Shown here piece by piece: positions 1-10,663 of a stretch of 52,520 nt of DNA. The DNA lies in contig JAIFMF010000142.1 of NCBI GenBank assembly GCA_020048635.1, forward strand, positions 1-52,520. The letters run 5' to 3'. This DNA comes from Desulfobacula sp. (lineage in GTDB: Bacteria; Desulfobacterota; Desulfobacteria; Desulfobacterales; Desulfobacteraceae). Both the position numbers and the translations under genes were made by a program. Each line of letters begins with the position of its first letter. Position 1 is the first letter of the stretch. The notes under the pieces are model-generated. The model had not been told where the DNA came from, did not search any database, and saw only the letters and a list, made by a program, of their open reading frames with translations.

Positions 1-228
1 AATTTTATGAGCACCTTTTACTCTATCGTCAATACAGAGAAGTCTTAAAAAAAAAGGCAATCGAAAAAAATTCTCAAAATGTATCGATAGCCGGAAAATA
101 TTTTTATTGGAAAAGGATGCAAAAGGATATATTGTCAAGCGGCTGACATGGGGTATGAGGATCGGAGATAGTGGCGCGATTCTGAAGGACAGGCTTTATT
201 GATAATTGAGAATTGATAAATAGAGATT

Positions 229-924
229 TTGATGAAAAAAATTTTACTGACCCTGATGATCATTCTATTCAATGCGGCCGATGTTTTTTGCGATGCATAT
301 GAAGATACGTTAAAAGATGCCGAACAGGGAAAAGTCGATGCCCAATATACTCTTGGATTAATGTATGATCAGGGCAAAGGCGCTCCTCAGGATTATCAGC
401 AGGCTGCATATTGGTATGAAAAGGCCGCCGAGCAGGGATTTGATAAGGCCCAAGTCAATCTTGGGGCCATGTATGTTGATAATCAAGGCGTTACCCAGGA
501 TTACAAAAAGGCTGTACATTGGTTTGAAAAAGCGGCGGAACAGGGCGATGCCATGGCTCAATACAATCTTGGAATGATGTACAGCCAGGGCAAAGGCGTT
601 CCGCAGGATCTCAAACAAGCCTATGTCTGGTTGAGTTTAAAATCAGCACAGGAACACGAGAAAACAAGTGAAATGAAAGATCTTATCGCTAAAAACCTTA
701 CACCTCAGCAGTTAACCGAAGCTCAGGAACTGGCGGCAAAAAAGCAGTATCACATAGAGCATCCGTTCGAATCTCAGGAGCAGATGCCTGTCATATCTGA
801 AAAGCAGACTCCTTCCAAATCCAAAAAACAGACTTCCTCCAAATCCAAGAAGAAGAGTTCTTCCACGTCCAAGAAGCAGGCTACTTCCAAGTCTAAAAAA
901 CAGACCCCTGTAAAAAAGAAATAA
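229..924 (+). CDS. Sel1-repeat (TPR-like) secreted/periplasmic protein with Lys/Ser-rich C-terminal tail
   Basis: Repeated A..YNLGxMYxxGxGVxQDYxxAxxWxxKAAEQG motifs; hydrophobic N-terminus; repetitive SKSKKQT tail. Confidence 0.85.
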   Translation: MMKKILLTLMIILFNAADVFCDAYEDTLKDAEQGKVDAQYTLGLMYDQGKGAPQDYQQAAYWYEKAAEQGFDKAQVNLGAMYVDNQGVTQDYKKAVHWFEKAAEQGDAMAQYNLGMMYSQGKGVPQDLKQAYVWLSLKSAQEHEKTSEMKDLIAKNLTPQQLTEAQELAAKKQYHIEHPFESQEQMPVISEKQTPSKSKKQTSSKSKKKSSSTSKKQATSKSKKQTPVKKK

Positions 925-927
925 AAA

Positions 928-1314
928 TTATCTGGGAACCGGTTTTTTCCCCAGCGGGGCGAAACACACGCCTGCCAGACGGAAATGGGCAAACCCGAAG
1001 GGAATGCCGATAATGGTCACGCAGAGGCTGACACCAGCAATAATATGGGAGATTGCAAGCCAGATGCCAGCCAGGATGATCCATAAAAAATTAGCAAGAC
1101 TTGTGCCCATGATCCTTTCTTCACCCAGAGCCCGCGCATCCACCAGCTCTTTTCCAAAGGGGAAGGCTGCAAACCCTGCAATTCTAAAGGCTGCAAACCC
1201 GAAGGGGATGCCGACAACCGTAACAAACAGCAGGCTTCCCAGAACCACCCACAGGACCCAGGCGAAAAAACCGCCGCCAATGATGAACCAGAGAATATTC
1301 AGGATCAATACCAT
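928..1314 (-). CDS. YccF domain-containing membrane protein
   Basis: Duplicated ..VGIPFGFAAFRIAGFAAFPFGKE.. / ..IGIPFGFAHFRLAGVCFAPLGK.. motif. Confidence 0.8.
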   Translation of the reverse strand: MVLILNILWFIIGGGFFAWVLWVVLGSLLFVTVVGIPFGFAAFRIAGFAAFPFGKELVDARALGEERIMGTSLANFLWIILAGIWLAISHIIAGVSLCVTIIGIPFGFAHFRLAGVCFAPLGKKPVPR

Positions 1315-1550
1315 TTTGTTCTCCTTGTTTTTTAAAAAATAGACTCCATTTATATGCCGGTTTCAATCCTGAGTGCAAGTCATTCTTGAATAAATGAAGC
1401 GAAAGTTTCCTTATCAGAAAAAAAATAAAAAAAATGCTGGATCATTTAACTATATAATATTATGATAATTTTTAAATTTGATACAAGAAACAGGTATTAA
1501 TTTAAAAAAATAAAGTTGACAACCAGTAAACAAATATTTTAAGGAAAATT

Positions 1551-2924
1551 ATGCTGAACACCGGAGTCAAAAACGAATTGATTCAAATTGTCGGTACTGG
1601 AAGATATCTGGATCGACCCGAAGAACTGGCCTGCTATTCCTATGATGCCTTTGTGGAAGAAGCCCTTCCCGATGCCGTGATTTTCCCTGAGACAACGGCT
1701 GAGGTGTCGGAAATATTGAAAACCGCTTCCCGGTATAAAACTCCCGTCACCGGCCGCGGGGCCGGGACTAGTGTCTGTGGCGCTCCCATACCGGTCAGAC
1801 ACGGGATTGTCCTATGTTTCTCAAAAATGGACAAGATCATTGAGGTCAATACCCGGGACCGGTATGTTATTGTTCAGCCGGGGGTGATCAATGCCGATAT
1901 CCAGAAAGCCCTGCTGCCGTTCGGCTTTTTTTATCCACCAGACCCGGGTTCTATGAATTCTTCCACCATTGGCGGGAATATCGCCCAGAATGCAGGCGGC
2001 CCAAGATGTTTGAAATATGGTGTTACGGTTGATTATGTGCTGGGGCTTGAAGTGGTTCTCGCCTCCGGTGATATCATCCGGTTCGGCAGCCGGAACATCA
2101 AAGATGTTACCGGCTATAAACTGTCTTCCCTTTTCTGCGGATCAGAAGGTACGCTTGGTATTATCACGGAAGCCATTTTGAAAGTTCTGCCAAAACCGGA
2201 AGCGGTTAAAACCCTGATGGTAACATTTAACAACCTTGACAATACTGCCAAAGCCGTCACCGATATCATCGGCTCCGGTATCCTGCCCGCTGCCATGGAA
2301 CTTATGGACAAACTGACCCTCAATGCCATCGAAGACACAGCAAACTTAGGTCTTGACAGAAACGCAGAAGGAACCCTTCTCATTGAAATCGACGGGGTTA
2401 AAGAAGCCTGCGACAAAGAAATGGAAAAAATCATTGAAAAGGTCAGGAAAAATGGAGCCGTCTACATCCAGGAAGCCGGTTCGGAAATTGAACGGGAAAA
2501 ACTCTGGACGGCAAGGCGCTCTGCTTATGGTGTTTTTGCCAAACTTGCCCCGGATATCATTTCCGAAGATGTGACCGTACCGGTGAGCAAGGTGCCGGAA
2601 ATGACCCGCAGAATCATTGAGATCACAAATCGGTATGGACTGCGGGTCGGGGTTCTGGCCCATGCCGGAGACGGCAATATGCACCCCATGGTTCCGGCTG
2701 ACAAATCCAACAAGGAAGAATGGCAACGGGTTGAAAAGGCCTTTGCAGAGATTTTCAAAGCTGCGGCTGATCTGGGTGGCACCCTGTCCGGCGAGCATGG
2801 AATCGGACTTGCCAAATCCGCCTATCTTCCCCTGGTGATGAATCAGGCTACCATTGATTTCATGAAAAAAATCAAACAGGCCGTTGATCCGGTCGGCATT
2901 CTAAACCCCGGGAAATTTGTATGA
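1551..2924 (+). CDS. FAD-binding 2-hydroxyacid oxidoreductase, GlcD-like subunit
   Basis: GRGAGTSVCGAPIP FAD-binding motif, HAGDGNMHP and SGEHGIGLAK motifs. Confidence 0.9.
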   Translation: MLNTGVKNELIQIVGTGRYLDRPEELACYSYDAFVEEALPDAVIFPETTAEVSEILKTASRYKTPVTGRGAGTSVCGAPIPVRHGIVLCFSKMDKIIEVNTRDRYVIVQPGVINADIQKALLPFGFFYPPDPGSMNSSTIGGNIAQNAGGPRCLKYGVTVDYVLGLEVVLASGDIIRFGSRNIKDVTGYKLSSLFCGSEGTLGIITEAILKVLPKPEAVKTLMVTFNNLDNTAKAVTDIIGSGILPAAMELMDKLTLNAIEDTANLGLDRNAEGTLLIEIDGVKEACDKEMEKIIEKVRKNGAVYIQEAGSEIEREKLWTARRSAYGVFAKLAPDIISEDVTVPVSKVPEMTRRIIEITNRYGLRVGVLAHAGDGNMHPMVPADKSNKEEWQRVEKAFAEIFKAAADLGGTLSGEHGIGLAKSAYLPLVMNQATIDFMKKIKQAVDPVGILNPGKFV

Positions 2925-4156
2925 AGGAAAAAATACTTCAAAATTGCGGTAAATGCGGGCTCTGCCTGAATGCCTGCCCGGTTTACAAACAATTGAAGGA
3001 AGAGTCGGCCTCCCCAAGAGCCAAACTTCAATTGATCAAAGCCTATGATCAGCATACCCTTGCCTCATCCCCCTTTTTAAAGGAAATCATATCCAAATGC
3101 ATGATGTGTGGATCATGCTCAGCCGCCTGCCCGTCTGGAATCGATCATTATTCAAAATTCATGGAAATGAGAAGAAAAATGGTGGAAGCCCATGGCGAGA
3201 CCCCGGCCATTAAAAGTTTGATTTATCTTCTGGCCAGGGAATACCGGACCCGCTTCGGAGTTGGAATTGCCAGGGCTGGTCAAAAGATCATGCCCAAGGT
3301 CCTGGCCGAAAAATTCAAACTCGGCAACATCCCTTTAAAAAATTTTCCTGAATTAAATGCCGTCCCCTTTCGGAAAGCCCACGATGAAATCATTGTCCCA
3401 AAAGGAAAACCTGTCGGAAGAGTGATTTATTTTACCGGTTGTGCCACTAACTATCTGTATGATGATACAGGTTCTGCAACCATCGGGATCTTAAGACATA
3501 TGGGGTATGAGGTCATCATTCCGAAAGATCAGACCTGTTGCTCCATTCCCCTTCTTTTTCATGGGGCAAAGGAGAAAGCCATGGGAAATATCAGAACCAA
3601 TATCAAGGCTTTGGAAAAGCTTGATGCAGATGCTATCCTTGTGGACTGCTCCACTTGCGGAGAAGCCCTGAAAAATGAATATCCTCGTCTTTTCGAAAGC
3701 CATGATAAAAACCTGGCTGCCGCACAAAAAATTGCTCCGCAGGTTACAGATATCCTTTCTTTCATCAGCCTTCATTTTGACCTCCTTCAATTTGACCCAA
3801 AAATTACTGAAAAGGTCTCCCTTACATATCATGCTCCTTGCCATACCAAAAATACGCTCCAATCCCGCGGTATTGCTGAAAAACTTCTTCAGACCCTGCC
3901 AACCGTTACGTATAAACAAACACCGGATTTTGACCAATGCTGCGGCGGGGGAGGCACTTTTTTCTATGAATACCCCGAAGTTTCTAAAAAAATGGTTGAC
4001 AAAAAAATTGAATCTGCGAAAGCTTTACAGGTCACCCATTGGCTCACGGATTGCCCGGTCTGCAGGATGAACCTTGCCGGCAATACGGAAAAATCAGACG
4101 GCCTTACGGTTCTGCACCCTGTGGCCCTTATTTATGCGGCTTTGAAACAAATATGA
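2921..4156 (+). CDS. (Fe-S)-binding oxidoreductase, GlcF-like subunit
   Basis: CGKCGLCLNACPVY and CMMCGSCSAACPSG ferredoxin motifs; two CCG domains (QTCCSIPLLFHG, QCCGGGGTFF); overlaps preceding gene by ATGA. Confidence 0.9.
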   Translation: MKEKILQNCGKCGLCLNACPVYKQLKEESASPRAKLQLIKAYDQHTLASSPFLKEIISKCMMCGSCSAACPSGIDHYSKFMEMRRKMVEAHGETPAIKSLIYLLAREYRTRFGVGIARAGQKIMPKVLAEKFKLGNIPLKNFPELNAVPFRKAHDEIIVPKGKPVGRVIYFTGCATNYLYDDTGSATIGILRHMGYEVIIPKDQTCCSIPLLFHGAKEKAMGNIRTNIKALEKLDADAILVDCSTCGEALKNEYPRLFESHDKNLAAAQKIAPQVTDILSFISLHFDLLQFDPKITEKVSLTYHAPCHTKNTLQSRGIAEKLLQTLPTVTYKQTPDFDQCCGGGGTFFYEYPEVSKKMVDKKIESAKALQVTHWLTDCPVCRMNLAGNTEKSDGLTVLHPVALIYAALKQI

Positions 4157-5415
4157 AAATCAAGCTTGAAAAGGGTCATACGACTCTGGACATCAATCTC
4201 CCGGATGAAAAGGTATGTGATATCATTATCGGGAGAAGAGTACCGGCCATCAGCCATGACAGCATCAGGGAAATGATTTCAAACGGCATTAGAACCCATA
4301 GCCCGGAAGGCATCAAGGATAAGCAGATTGCCATCATCATCCCGGATAACACAAGGCTCTGGGCAAGAGGCGACATCTTTGTCCCTGAAATCGTCAGAAC
4401 CCTGTTTGACATCGGAGTTTCAAGGGGAAATATCCGGATTATCATTGCCGGCGGCACCCATGAGGATATGACAAAAGATCAGTTCTCCTCGCTTGCCGGA
4501 ACCTTCTGCGCCCAGCACGTCGAGATTCTTAATGCAGCCAACAGAAATCAGGACCGTCTTGTCTATGTTGGTGAAACCCTAAAAAAGACGCCTGTCTTTA
4601 TCACAAAAGAAGCGGCCAAAGCAGACCATATCATCATCTTTGGCGGGATTCTGCATCATCTGATCGCTGGATTCGGCGGAGGCAGAAAATATATAGTGCC
4701 TGGCATTGCCGGATATGACACCATCCAGAAAAATCATTCTCTTGCCATTGGAAAAGACGGAACCCCTCATCCCCTGGCCCGTCAGGCAAAACTCTGGGGG
4801 AACCCGGTCAATGAGGATGTAACTGATGCCGCCAATCTTTTCCTAAAAAACAAAACCTGTACCTATGTTGCTGTTGCAGCAAGCGGGACCGGGGATATTT
4901 TTTATGCAGATGCAGGTCCCTTGCATGAAACTTTTATGAAGGGCTGTAAAAAACTCGATGAAGTCTGCTGTATCCCTGTCCCTGAAAAAGGAGATTTCGC
5001 CATCATTTCAGCTGGCGGCCACAGGTCGGACGGCCAGCTCTATCAGTCCACCAAAGCTTTATTCAATGCTGTCAATTGTGTGAAGGAAGAAGGAGACATC
5101 CTCTTTGTTGCAGAATGTTTAGAAGGCGTCGGCAACACGACTTTTTCTGAGGCGATGAAAAACTTCAGGGGTCGTCCCCGGGATCTTGGGATGATGCTTG
5201 TTGAAAAATTCGACATGCCCTCCTATGTAGCCTTCCGGGCGCTTGATTGCCTCAAGCGGTTCAAGGTCACCCTCGCTTCCGATTTTTCAAAATCCGATAC
5301 AGAATCCCTGGGATTTTATTATACCGATAATATGGACGATTATGCTAAAAACCTGAAAGGAAAAGGCTATGTCATTCCATTTGCCGAAAATATTCTGCCG
5401 GTTATACAAGGTTAG
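4153..5415 (+). CDS. larA: LarA-type nickel-dependent 2-hydroxyacid (lactate) racemase family protein
   Basis: GGTHEDMT, ILHHLIAGFGGGRKYIVPGIAGYDTI motifs; start revised to 4153 (ATGA overlap with upstream stop) rather than 4039. Confidence 0.85.
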   Translation: MKIKLEKGHTTLDINLPDEKVCDIIIGRRVPAISHDSIREMISNGIRTHSPEGIKDKQIAIIIPDNTRLWARGDIFVPEIVRTLFDIGVSRGNIRIIIAGGTHEDMTKDQFSSLAGTFCAQHVEILNAANRNQDRLVYVGETLKKTPVFITKEAAKADHIIIFGGILHHLIAGFGGGRKYIVPGIAGYDTIQKNHSLAIGKDGTPHPLARQAKLWGNPVNEDVTDAANLFLKNKTCTYVAVAASGTGDIFYADAGPLHETFMKGCKKLDEVCCIPVPEKGDFAIISAGGHRSDGQLYQSTKALFNAVNCVKEEGDILFVAECLEGVGNTTFSEAMKNFRGRPRDLGMMLVEKFDMPSYVAFRALDCLKRFKVTLASDFSKSDTESLGFYYTDNMDDYAKNLKGKGYVIPFAENILPVIQG

Positions 5416-5499
5416 AAAATCTTCTTGACGGATGGACTAAAAACATAACAAGGAAGGAAGGCTTCATTTAATTCATCATCTTTTTTAAAGGAGGAACCA

Positions 5500-6786
5500 A
5501 TGGATTATAAGACCATGAAACAGAACAGTATTGACCGAAGAACTTTTTTAAAGCTCTCCGGGGCAGCAGGGATTGGTATTGCAGCATCAACCTTTGGTGT
5601 TCCCAGTTTTCTTCATGCAGCACCGGAAACTATCAAAATCGGGTCTATCCAGCCGGTGACAGGACCTTTGGCCATCATCGGGCAGGGAACCCGCCTTGGC
5701 AATCAGCTTGCTGTGGAATATATCAATGCCAATGGCGGGATCAAATCCATGGGGGGCGCCAAAATTGAACTCCTTCTGGGAGATAGTGAGAGCAAGCCGG
5801 AAGTCGGACGTCAGGAAGCCGACCGCCTCATCAAAGAAGGGGCTTCTATTCTTTTAGGACCTTTCCAGAGTGATGTGGCCATGGCCATTGCTACATTGGC
5901 GGAACAGCGTCAGGTGCCGTTTGTGATGGATGTCGCCGCCCTTGATGACATTACCAAAAAAGGCTACGAACATGTTTTCAGAATTTTTATCACCTCCGGC
6001 GGATTGGTTGCCGGTGCCCTCAAATATTATAAAACTCTAATCGAAATATCCGGTGTCACCCCTGCCACTGCAGTGGTTGCCAATGTCGGGGATGCATTCG
6101 GAAAAGGCATGTCCGACGGATTCTTAAAAATGCTCGAGAGCTCAGGCCTTCCCATCAAAATCGTGGAAAGGATTCAATACCCCTTGGGTATCCAGGATTT
6201 ATCCGCTGAAGTGGCAAAGATCAAAGCAGCCAAGCCTGATATCCTTTTCCCGGTTTCCCGTCCCGGCGACAGTGTTATCCTTTTAAGGGAACTTTACAAA
6301 CAGAAAGTGTCGCTCATGGGTATATTCGGACCGGGAAGTCCGGGCTGGTATGAACCGGATTTTGTCAAAGACATGGACAAACTGGCCTATCATACTCTTG
6401 TCAACGTGCCCTGGATCAACCCTTCCAGCCCCTCATATCAAAGGGGCAATGCCGCTTTTCAGAAAGCCGTCGGGAAAAACCTGGATACCAATTCCGCCTA
6501 TGCCTATACAGGACCGCTGGTCATTGCCGATGCGTTGGAAAGGGCCGGATCAACCAAAAGAGAAGCGATTCTGAAGGCCTTACGAGAAACCAATTTTAAA
6601 GACCACCCGGTTGTTGGCGGTCCGGTTAAATTTGATGAAAAAGGTGATAATACTGGGGCCATGACGGCACTGATCCAGGTTCAACCGGACCCGGATCTGC
6701 AAAAACGGGTCAAAATTGTCCTGCCCAAAGAATTTGCCCAGTCCGATAAAATCGTCTTCCCCGCACCCCAGCTCTGGGAGAGGTAA
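5500..6786 (+). CDS. LIV-type ABC transporter substrate-binding protein with Tat-like signal
   Basis: RRTFLKLSGAAG signal; IKIGSIQPVTGPLAIIGQGTRLGNQLAVEYIN periplasmic-binding motif; followed by LivHMGF genes. Confidence 0.9.
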   Translation: MDYKTMKQNSIDRRTFLKLSGAAGIGIAASTFGVPSFLHAAPETIKIGSIQPVTGPLAIIGQGTRLGNQLAVEYINANGGIKSMGGAKIELLLGDSESKPEVGRQEADRLIKEGASILLGPFQSDVAMAIATLAEQRQVPFVMDVAALDDITKKGYEHVFRIFITSGGLVAGALKYYKTLIEISGVTPATAVVANVGDAFGKGMSDGFLKMLESSGLPIKIVERIQYPLGIQDLSAEVAKIKAAKPDILFPVSRPGDSVILLRELYKQKVSLMGIFGPGSPGWYEPDFVKDMDKLAYHTLVNVPWINPSSPSYQRGNAAFQKAVGKNLDTNSAYAYTGPLVIADALERAGSTKREAILKALRETNFKDHPVVGGPVKFDEKGDNTGAMTALIQVQPDPDLQKRVKIVLPKEFAQSDKIVFPAPQLWER

Positions 6787-6792
6787 TCAACT

Positions 6793-7662
6793 ATGGATTC
6801 AGCCCTTGCGCTTCAACTGTTGATCCAGGGAATCCTTTTAGGAGGAGTGTATGGCCTGATCGCCCTGGGCCTTTCCCTGATTTTCGGTGTGATGGGGGTC
6901 ATTAATTTTGCCCATGGCCAGATCATGGTCATGGGCATGTACGCCTCATACTGGATATTTGTGCTTCTGGGGATTGATCCCTATGTGTCCCTTGTGGCAG
7001 TGGCTGCTATCATTTTTGTTCTTGGGTATGCCATCCAGTATCTGGTGGTCAACCGGATACTGGATTATCCCGAGGCCATGCAGGTTCTGCCGCTCGTCTC
7101 CACCGGACTGATTCTTGAGAATATCGCCCTTCTCTTATGGGGACCGGACCACCGAAGCCCGCAGACGGCATTGGGTCTCGACAGCATATGGATGGGGCCG
7201 GTCATGGTGGATACTTCCCGGGTCATCGCCTTTTCTCTGGCTATTTTGATCACCGGTCTGATTTTTCTGTTCCTGAAAAAGACCACCATGGGAAAACGGA
7301 TCAGGGCCGCATCGGATAATCGGACCGGCGCCGTGCTGGTGGGCATCAATGTGGACCGCATCAATAATTTTTCATTTGGTCTGGGAGCGGCAACCACGGC
7401 TGCGGCTGGATGCCTTCTGGTGCCGATCATGCCCATCTCACCCTACATTGCCCATGATTTTACCACTGCCGCATTCATTGTGGTGATTCTCGGGGGCATG
7501 GGCAATCTTCCGGGCGCCATGGCAGGGGGGCTCGTCCTGGGGGTTGCGGAATCCCTTTCCACACTGGTGTTGCCCGCCACATTAAAACAGGTGGTCAGTT
7601 TTACGCTTCTGATCATTATTATCCTGTTTCGGCCTCAAGGGCTGTTTGGGGGGAAAAAATGA
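6793..7662 (+). CDS. LIV-type ABC transporter permease (LivH-like)
   Basis: GGVYGLIALGLSLIFGVMGVINFAHGQ motif. Confidence 0.92.
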   Translation: MDSALALQLLIQGILLGGVYGLIALGLSLIFGVMGVINFAHGQIMVMGMYASYWIFVLLGIDPYVSLVAVAAIIFVLGYAIQYLVVNRILDYPEAMQVLPLVSTGLILENIALLLWGPDHRSPQTALGLDSIWMGPVMVDTSRVIAFSLAILITGLIFLFLKKTTMGKRIRAASDNRTGAVLVGINVDRINNFSFGLGAATTAAAGCLLVPIMPISPYIAHDFTTAAFIVVILGGMGNLPGAMAGGLVLGVAESLSTLVLPATLKQVVSFTLLIIIILFRPQGLFGGKK

Positions 7663-8621
7663 ATAGAACCTATATTCTCTTAGGGCTTATACTGGCTGTA
7701 CTCTTAGTGCTTCCCCTGATGCTCAGTAAATATATGCTGGGTATTTTCATCATGATGTATTATTACGCCTACCTGGGGCAGTCCTGGAATGTTCTCACCG
7801 GGTACACCGGACATATTTCTCTGGGCCATGCCCTTTATGTCGGGATCGGTGCCTATACTTCCGTGTTCCTGGCCCAGAGATACGGCCTGAGCCCCTGGAT
7901 CGGGATGTTTGCTGGAGGTGTTCTTGCCTCTTTAATCGGGTTATTCTTAGGATTTCTCGGGTTCAGGTTCGGCCTTCGCGGGGTGTATTTTGTCATTTTG
8001 ACCATCGCTTTTGCCGAAATCACCCGCCTAATTGTTTCCCATATCGATGCCCTGGGATCATTTACCGGAATATTCCTGGATTTTAACCCGTCGTTTAAAA
8101 ATTTTCAATTCAAGGGAAATATCCCTTACTATTACATCTCCCTTGGGTTTATGGTAATGTCTCTCATTGTCGTCCGCATCCTTGAAACATCAAAGGCCGG
8201 ACGCTTTATGGTGGCCATCAGGGAGGATGAGGAAGCGGCAAAAGCGTTAGGCGTGAACACATTCAAATACAATATGTTCGCCATCGCCGTCAGTGCCTTC
8301 ATGACTTCTCTCGGCGGATGTTTTTACGCCAACTACATTTTTTATCTTCACCCCAACACCATGTTTGGGATGAGCCTGAACATCGAATTGATTCTGCGAC
8401 CTATTGTGGGAGGTCTTGGGACCCTGTTCGGCCCTGTGGTGGGATCTTTTATCCTGACACCCTTATCAGAAGTTTCCAGGGCTTATTTTGCAAAGGGCGG
8501 TATGGAAGGGCTTCACCTTGTAATTTATGGGATTATTACCATTCTGGTGGTCCTGTTTATGCCCAAAGGTATTATTGTATACCTTAAAAAATGGCTGAAA
8601 CCGATTCTCTCAAAGGAGTAA
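7659..8621 (+). CDS. LIV-type ABC transporter permease (LivM-like)
   Basis: [26 protein letters not shown] motif; ATGA overlap with previous gene. Confidence 0.92.
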   Translation: MNRTYILLGLILAVLLVLPLMLSKYMLGIFIMMYYYAYLGQSWNVLTGYTGHISLGHALYVGIGAYTSVFLAQRYGLSPWIGMFAGGVLASLIGLFLGFLGFRFGLRGVYFVILTIAFAEITRLIVSHIDALGSFTGIFLDFNPSFKNFQFKGNIPYYYISLGFMVMSLIVVRILETSKAGRFMVAIREDEEAAKALGVNTFKYNMFAIAVSAFMTSLGGCFYANYIFYLHPNTMFGMSLNIELILRPIVGGLGTLFGPVVGSFILTPLSEVSRAYFAKGGMEGLHLVIYGIITILVVLFMPKGIIVYLKKWLKPILSKE

Positions 8622-8633
8622 AGATAAAAGCTT

Positions 8634-9368
8634 ATGGCAATTCTTACCATACAACACCTGACCAAAAAATTCGGAGGCCTCATTGCCGTTAATGACCTCT
8701 CCTTTGAAGTGGAAACCGGTGAAATCCTGGGCCTGATCGGACCCAACGGGGCTGGCAAGACCACTGTGTTCAGTTGTATCAGCGGTTTTGAAACCCCCGA
8801 ATCCGGCAAAATTGATTTTCAGGGGCAATCCATTCTTAAGAAACTCCCGTTTGAAATCTGTCGTCTGGGAATGGTACGGACCTTCCAGATCGTAAAACCA
8901 TTCCCAGCCATTTCAGTCCTGGATAACGTCATGGTGGGTGCTCTTCTTCGGGAAAATTCCGTAGTCAAGGCGGAAAAAGAAGCCCACAGGATTATTCATT
9001 TTGTGGGCCTGGAAAAAATGAAAGACACAGAAGCTAAGGGTCTCCCGCTGCCCCTGCGAAAACGGTTAGAACTGGCCCGGGCTCTCGCCACAAAACCCGG
9101 ATTGCTTCTGCTGGATGAAGTGATGGCCGGACTCAATCCGACAGAAGTGGATGAATTGATCAAACTGATTCAGGAGATCAACCGGGAGGGGGTCTCCATT
9201 TTGATGATTGAACATGTGATGCGAGGCGTCATGGCCCTATCCCACCGGGTCATTGTCATCAATTACGGGCAGAAAATCGCCGAAGGAAAACCCGATGTAG
9301 TGGTTCAAAACGAAGCCGTGATCGAAGCCTATCTGGGTAAGGAGTTTATAAATGCTAAAAGTGCATGA
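8634..9368 (+). CDS. LIV-type ABC transporter ATPase (LivG-like)
   Basis: Walker [13 protein letters not shown] family context. Confidence 0.92.
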   Translation: MAILTIQHLTKKFGGLIAVNDLSFEVETGEILGLIGPNGAGKTTVFSCISGFETPESGKIDFQGQSILKKLPFEICRLGMVRTFQIVKPFPAISVLDNVMVGALLRENSVVKAEKEAHRIIHFVGLEKMKDTEAKGLPLPLRKRLELARALATKPGLLLLDEVMAGLNPTEVDELIKLIQEINREGVSILMIEHVMRGVMALSHRVIVINYGQKIAEGKPDVVVQNEAVIEAYLGKEFINAKSA

Positions 9369-10056
9369 TATTGATGTGTATTATGGGGATATGCAGGCCC
9401 TGCGAAATGTCACCCTGGATGTCAAAAAAGGTGAAATTACAACCGTTATCGGGTCCAACGGCTCAGGGAAATCCACATTGCTGAGGGCCATTTCAGGCAT
9501 ATTGCGGCCCAAAACCGGATCTATTCAATTTAATGACAAGGAGATCACGAGGACTCCGTCATCCGGTATTGTGGAAGGCGGCATCAGCCATGTACCCGAA
9601 GGCAGGCAACTGTTTCCCACCATGACCGTCCTGGAAAACCTTGAAATGGGCGCCCAGTTTTCTCATATGCAGAAATCAGCAAAAAAGACAATGCAAGAAG
9701 TCTTTACCTTTTTCCCCCGACTTAAGGAACGCCTGAGTCAGAAAGCAGGCACCCTGAGCGGCGGAGAACAGCAGATGGTGGCCATGGGCAGGGGATTAAT
9801 GAGCCGTCCCCGGTTGATGATGCTTGACGAGCCTTCATTAGGTCTATCCCCGCTTCTGGTAAGCACCATATTTGAGATTATAAAACAAATCAATGAATCA
9901 GGAACCTCCATCCTTCTCATAGAGCAGAATGTATTTCAGTCCCTTAAAATTTCCAATCACGGGTATGTCCTGGAAAACGGCACCATCGCCCATCAAGGAA
10001 GCAGTGATCAACTCCTTGGAAATCCTCATATCCGGAAAACCTATCTTGGACTTTAA
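9352..10056 (+). CDS. LIV-type ABC transporter ATPase (LivF-like)
   Basis: Walker A GSNGSGKST, LSGGEQQM signature, LMMLDEPSLGLSP. Confidence 0.92.
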   Translation: MLKVHDIDVYYGDMQALRNVTLDVKKGEITTVIGSNGSGKSTLLRAISGILRPKTGSIQFNDKEITRTPSSGIVEGGISHVPEGRQLFPTMTVLENLEMGAQFSHMQKSAKKTMQEVFTFFPRLKERLSQKAGTLSGGEQQMVAMGRGLMSRPRLMMLDEPSLGLSPLLVSTIFEIIKQINESGTSILLIEQNVFQSLKISNHGYVLENGTIAHQGSSDQLLGNPHIRKTYLGL

Positions 10057-10066
10057 TCTATAAGTC

Positions 10067-10645
10067 ATGGATATGAACGAAATCACCATCTGCAGGAATA
10101 TTAAAAAACTTAGAAAGCAGAATCGTTTTACCCTTGAAAAACTGGCTGATCTGACCGGCCTCACCAAAGGCTATCTATCCAAAGTGGAGCGATCTGAAAA
10201 AGCTCCGCCCTATTCTACCTTGAATAAAATTGCCGGGGCTCTCGGCATTGAGGTGACTCATTTTTTTGAAATAACCAACGAGCCTTCCGGTGACACCCGG
10301 ATCAGTATTCAACGGAGCAGTGAAGCCAAGGTGATCAAAGCCACTTCCCAGCTATCCGGTTATGACTATGAAATTCTTGGCGCAAGCAAGCCGGGAAAGA
10401 ACATGGAACCCTTTATCATCCATTCTCCCTCTGATATCACCAAAATGTATTCTCATGAGGGAGAGGAATTCATGTATATTCTGGAAGGAACCCTTGAATT
10501 TGTCTTTGGAGATAAAACCTATATTCTTGAACAGGGAGACAATGTCTATTTTGACTCCTGTGTCCCCCATGCAGGTAAAAGCCTGGGCGATAAAAAAACC
10601 CGGATTCTGGTTATGATCTATTTTTATAAAAGAAACCGGCAGTAA
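10067..10645 (+). CDS. XRE-family transcriptional regulator with C-terminal cupin domain
   Basis: N-terminal HTH (KLADLTGLTKGYLSKVERSEKAP) plus cupin (EGEEFMYILEGTLEFVFGDKTYILEQGDNVYFDSCVPHAG). Confidence 0.9.
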   Translation: MDMNEITICRNIKKLRKQNRFTLEKLADLTGLTKGYLSKVERSEKAPPYSTLNKIAGALGIEVTHFFEITNEPSGDTRISIQRSSEAKVIKATSQLSGYDYEILGASKPGKNMEPFIIHSPSDITKMYSHEGEEFMYILEGTLEFVFGDKTYILEQGDNVYFDSCVPHAGKSLGDKKTRILVMIYFYKRNRQ

Positions 10646-10663
10646 CCTTGAAAGCCCCTCTTA

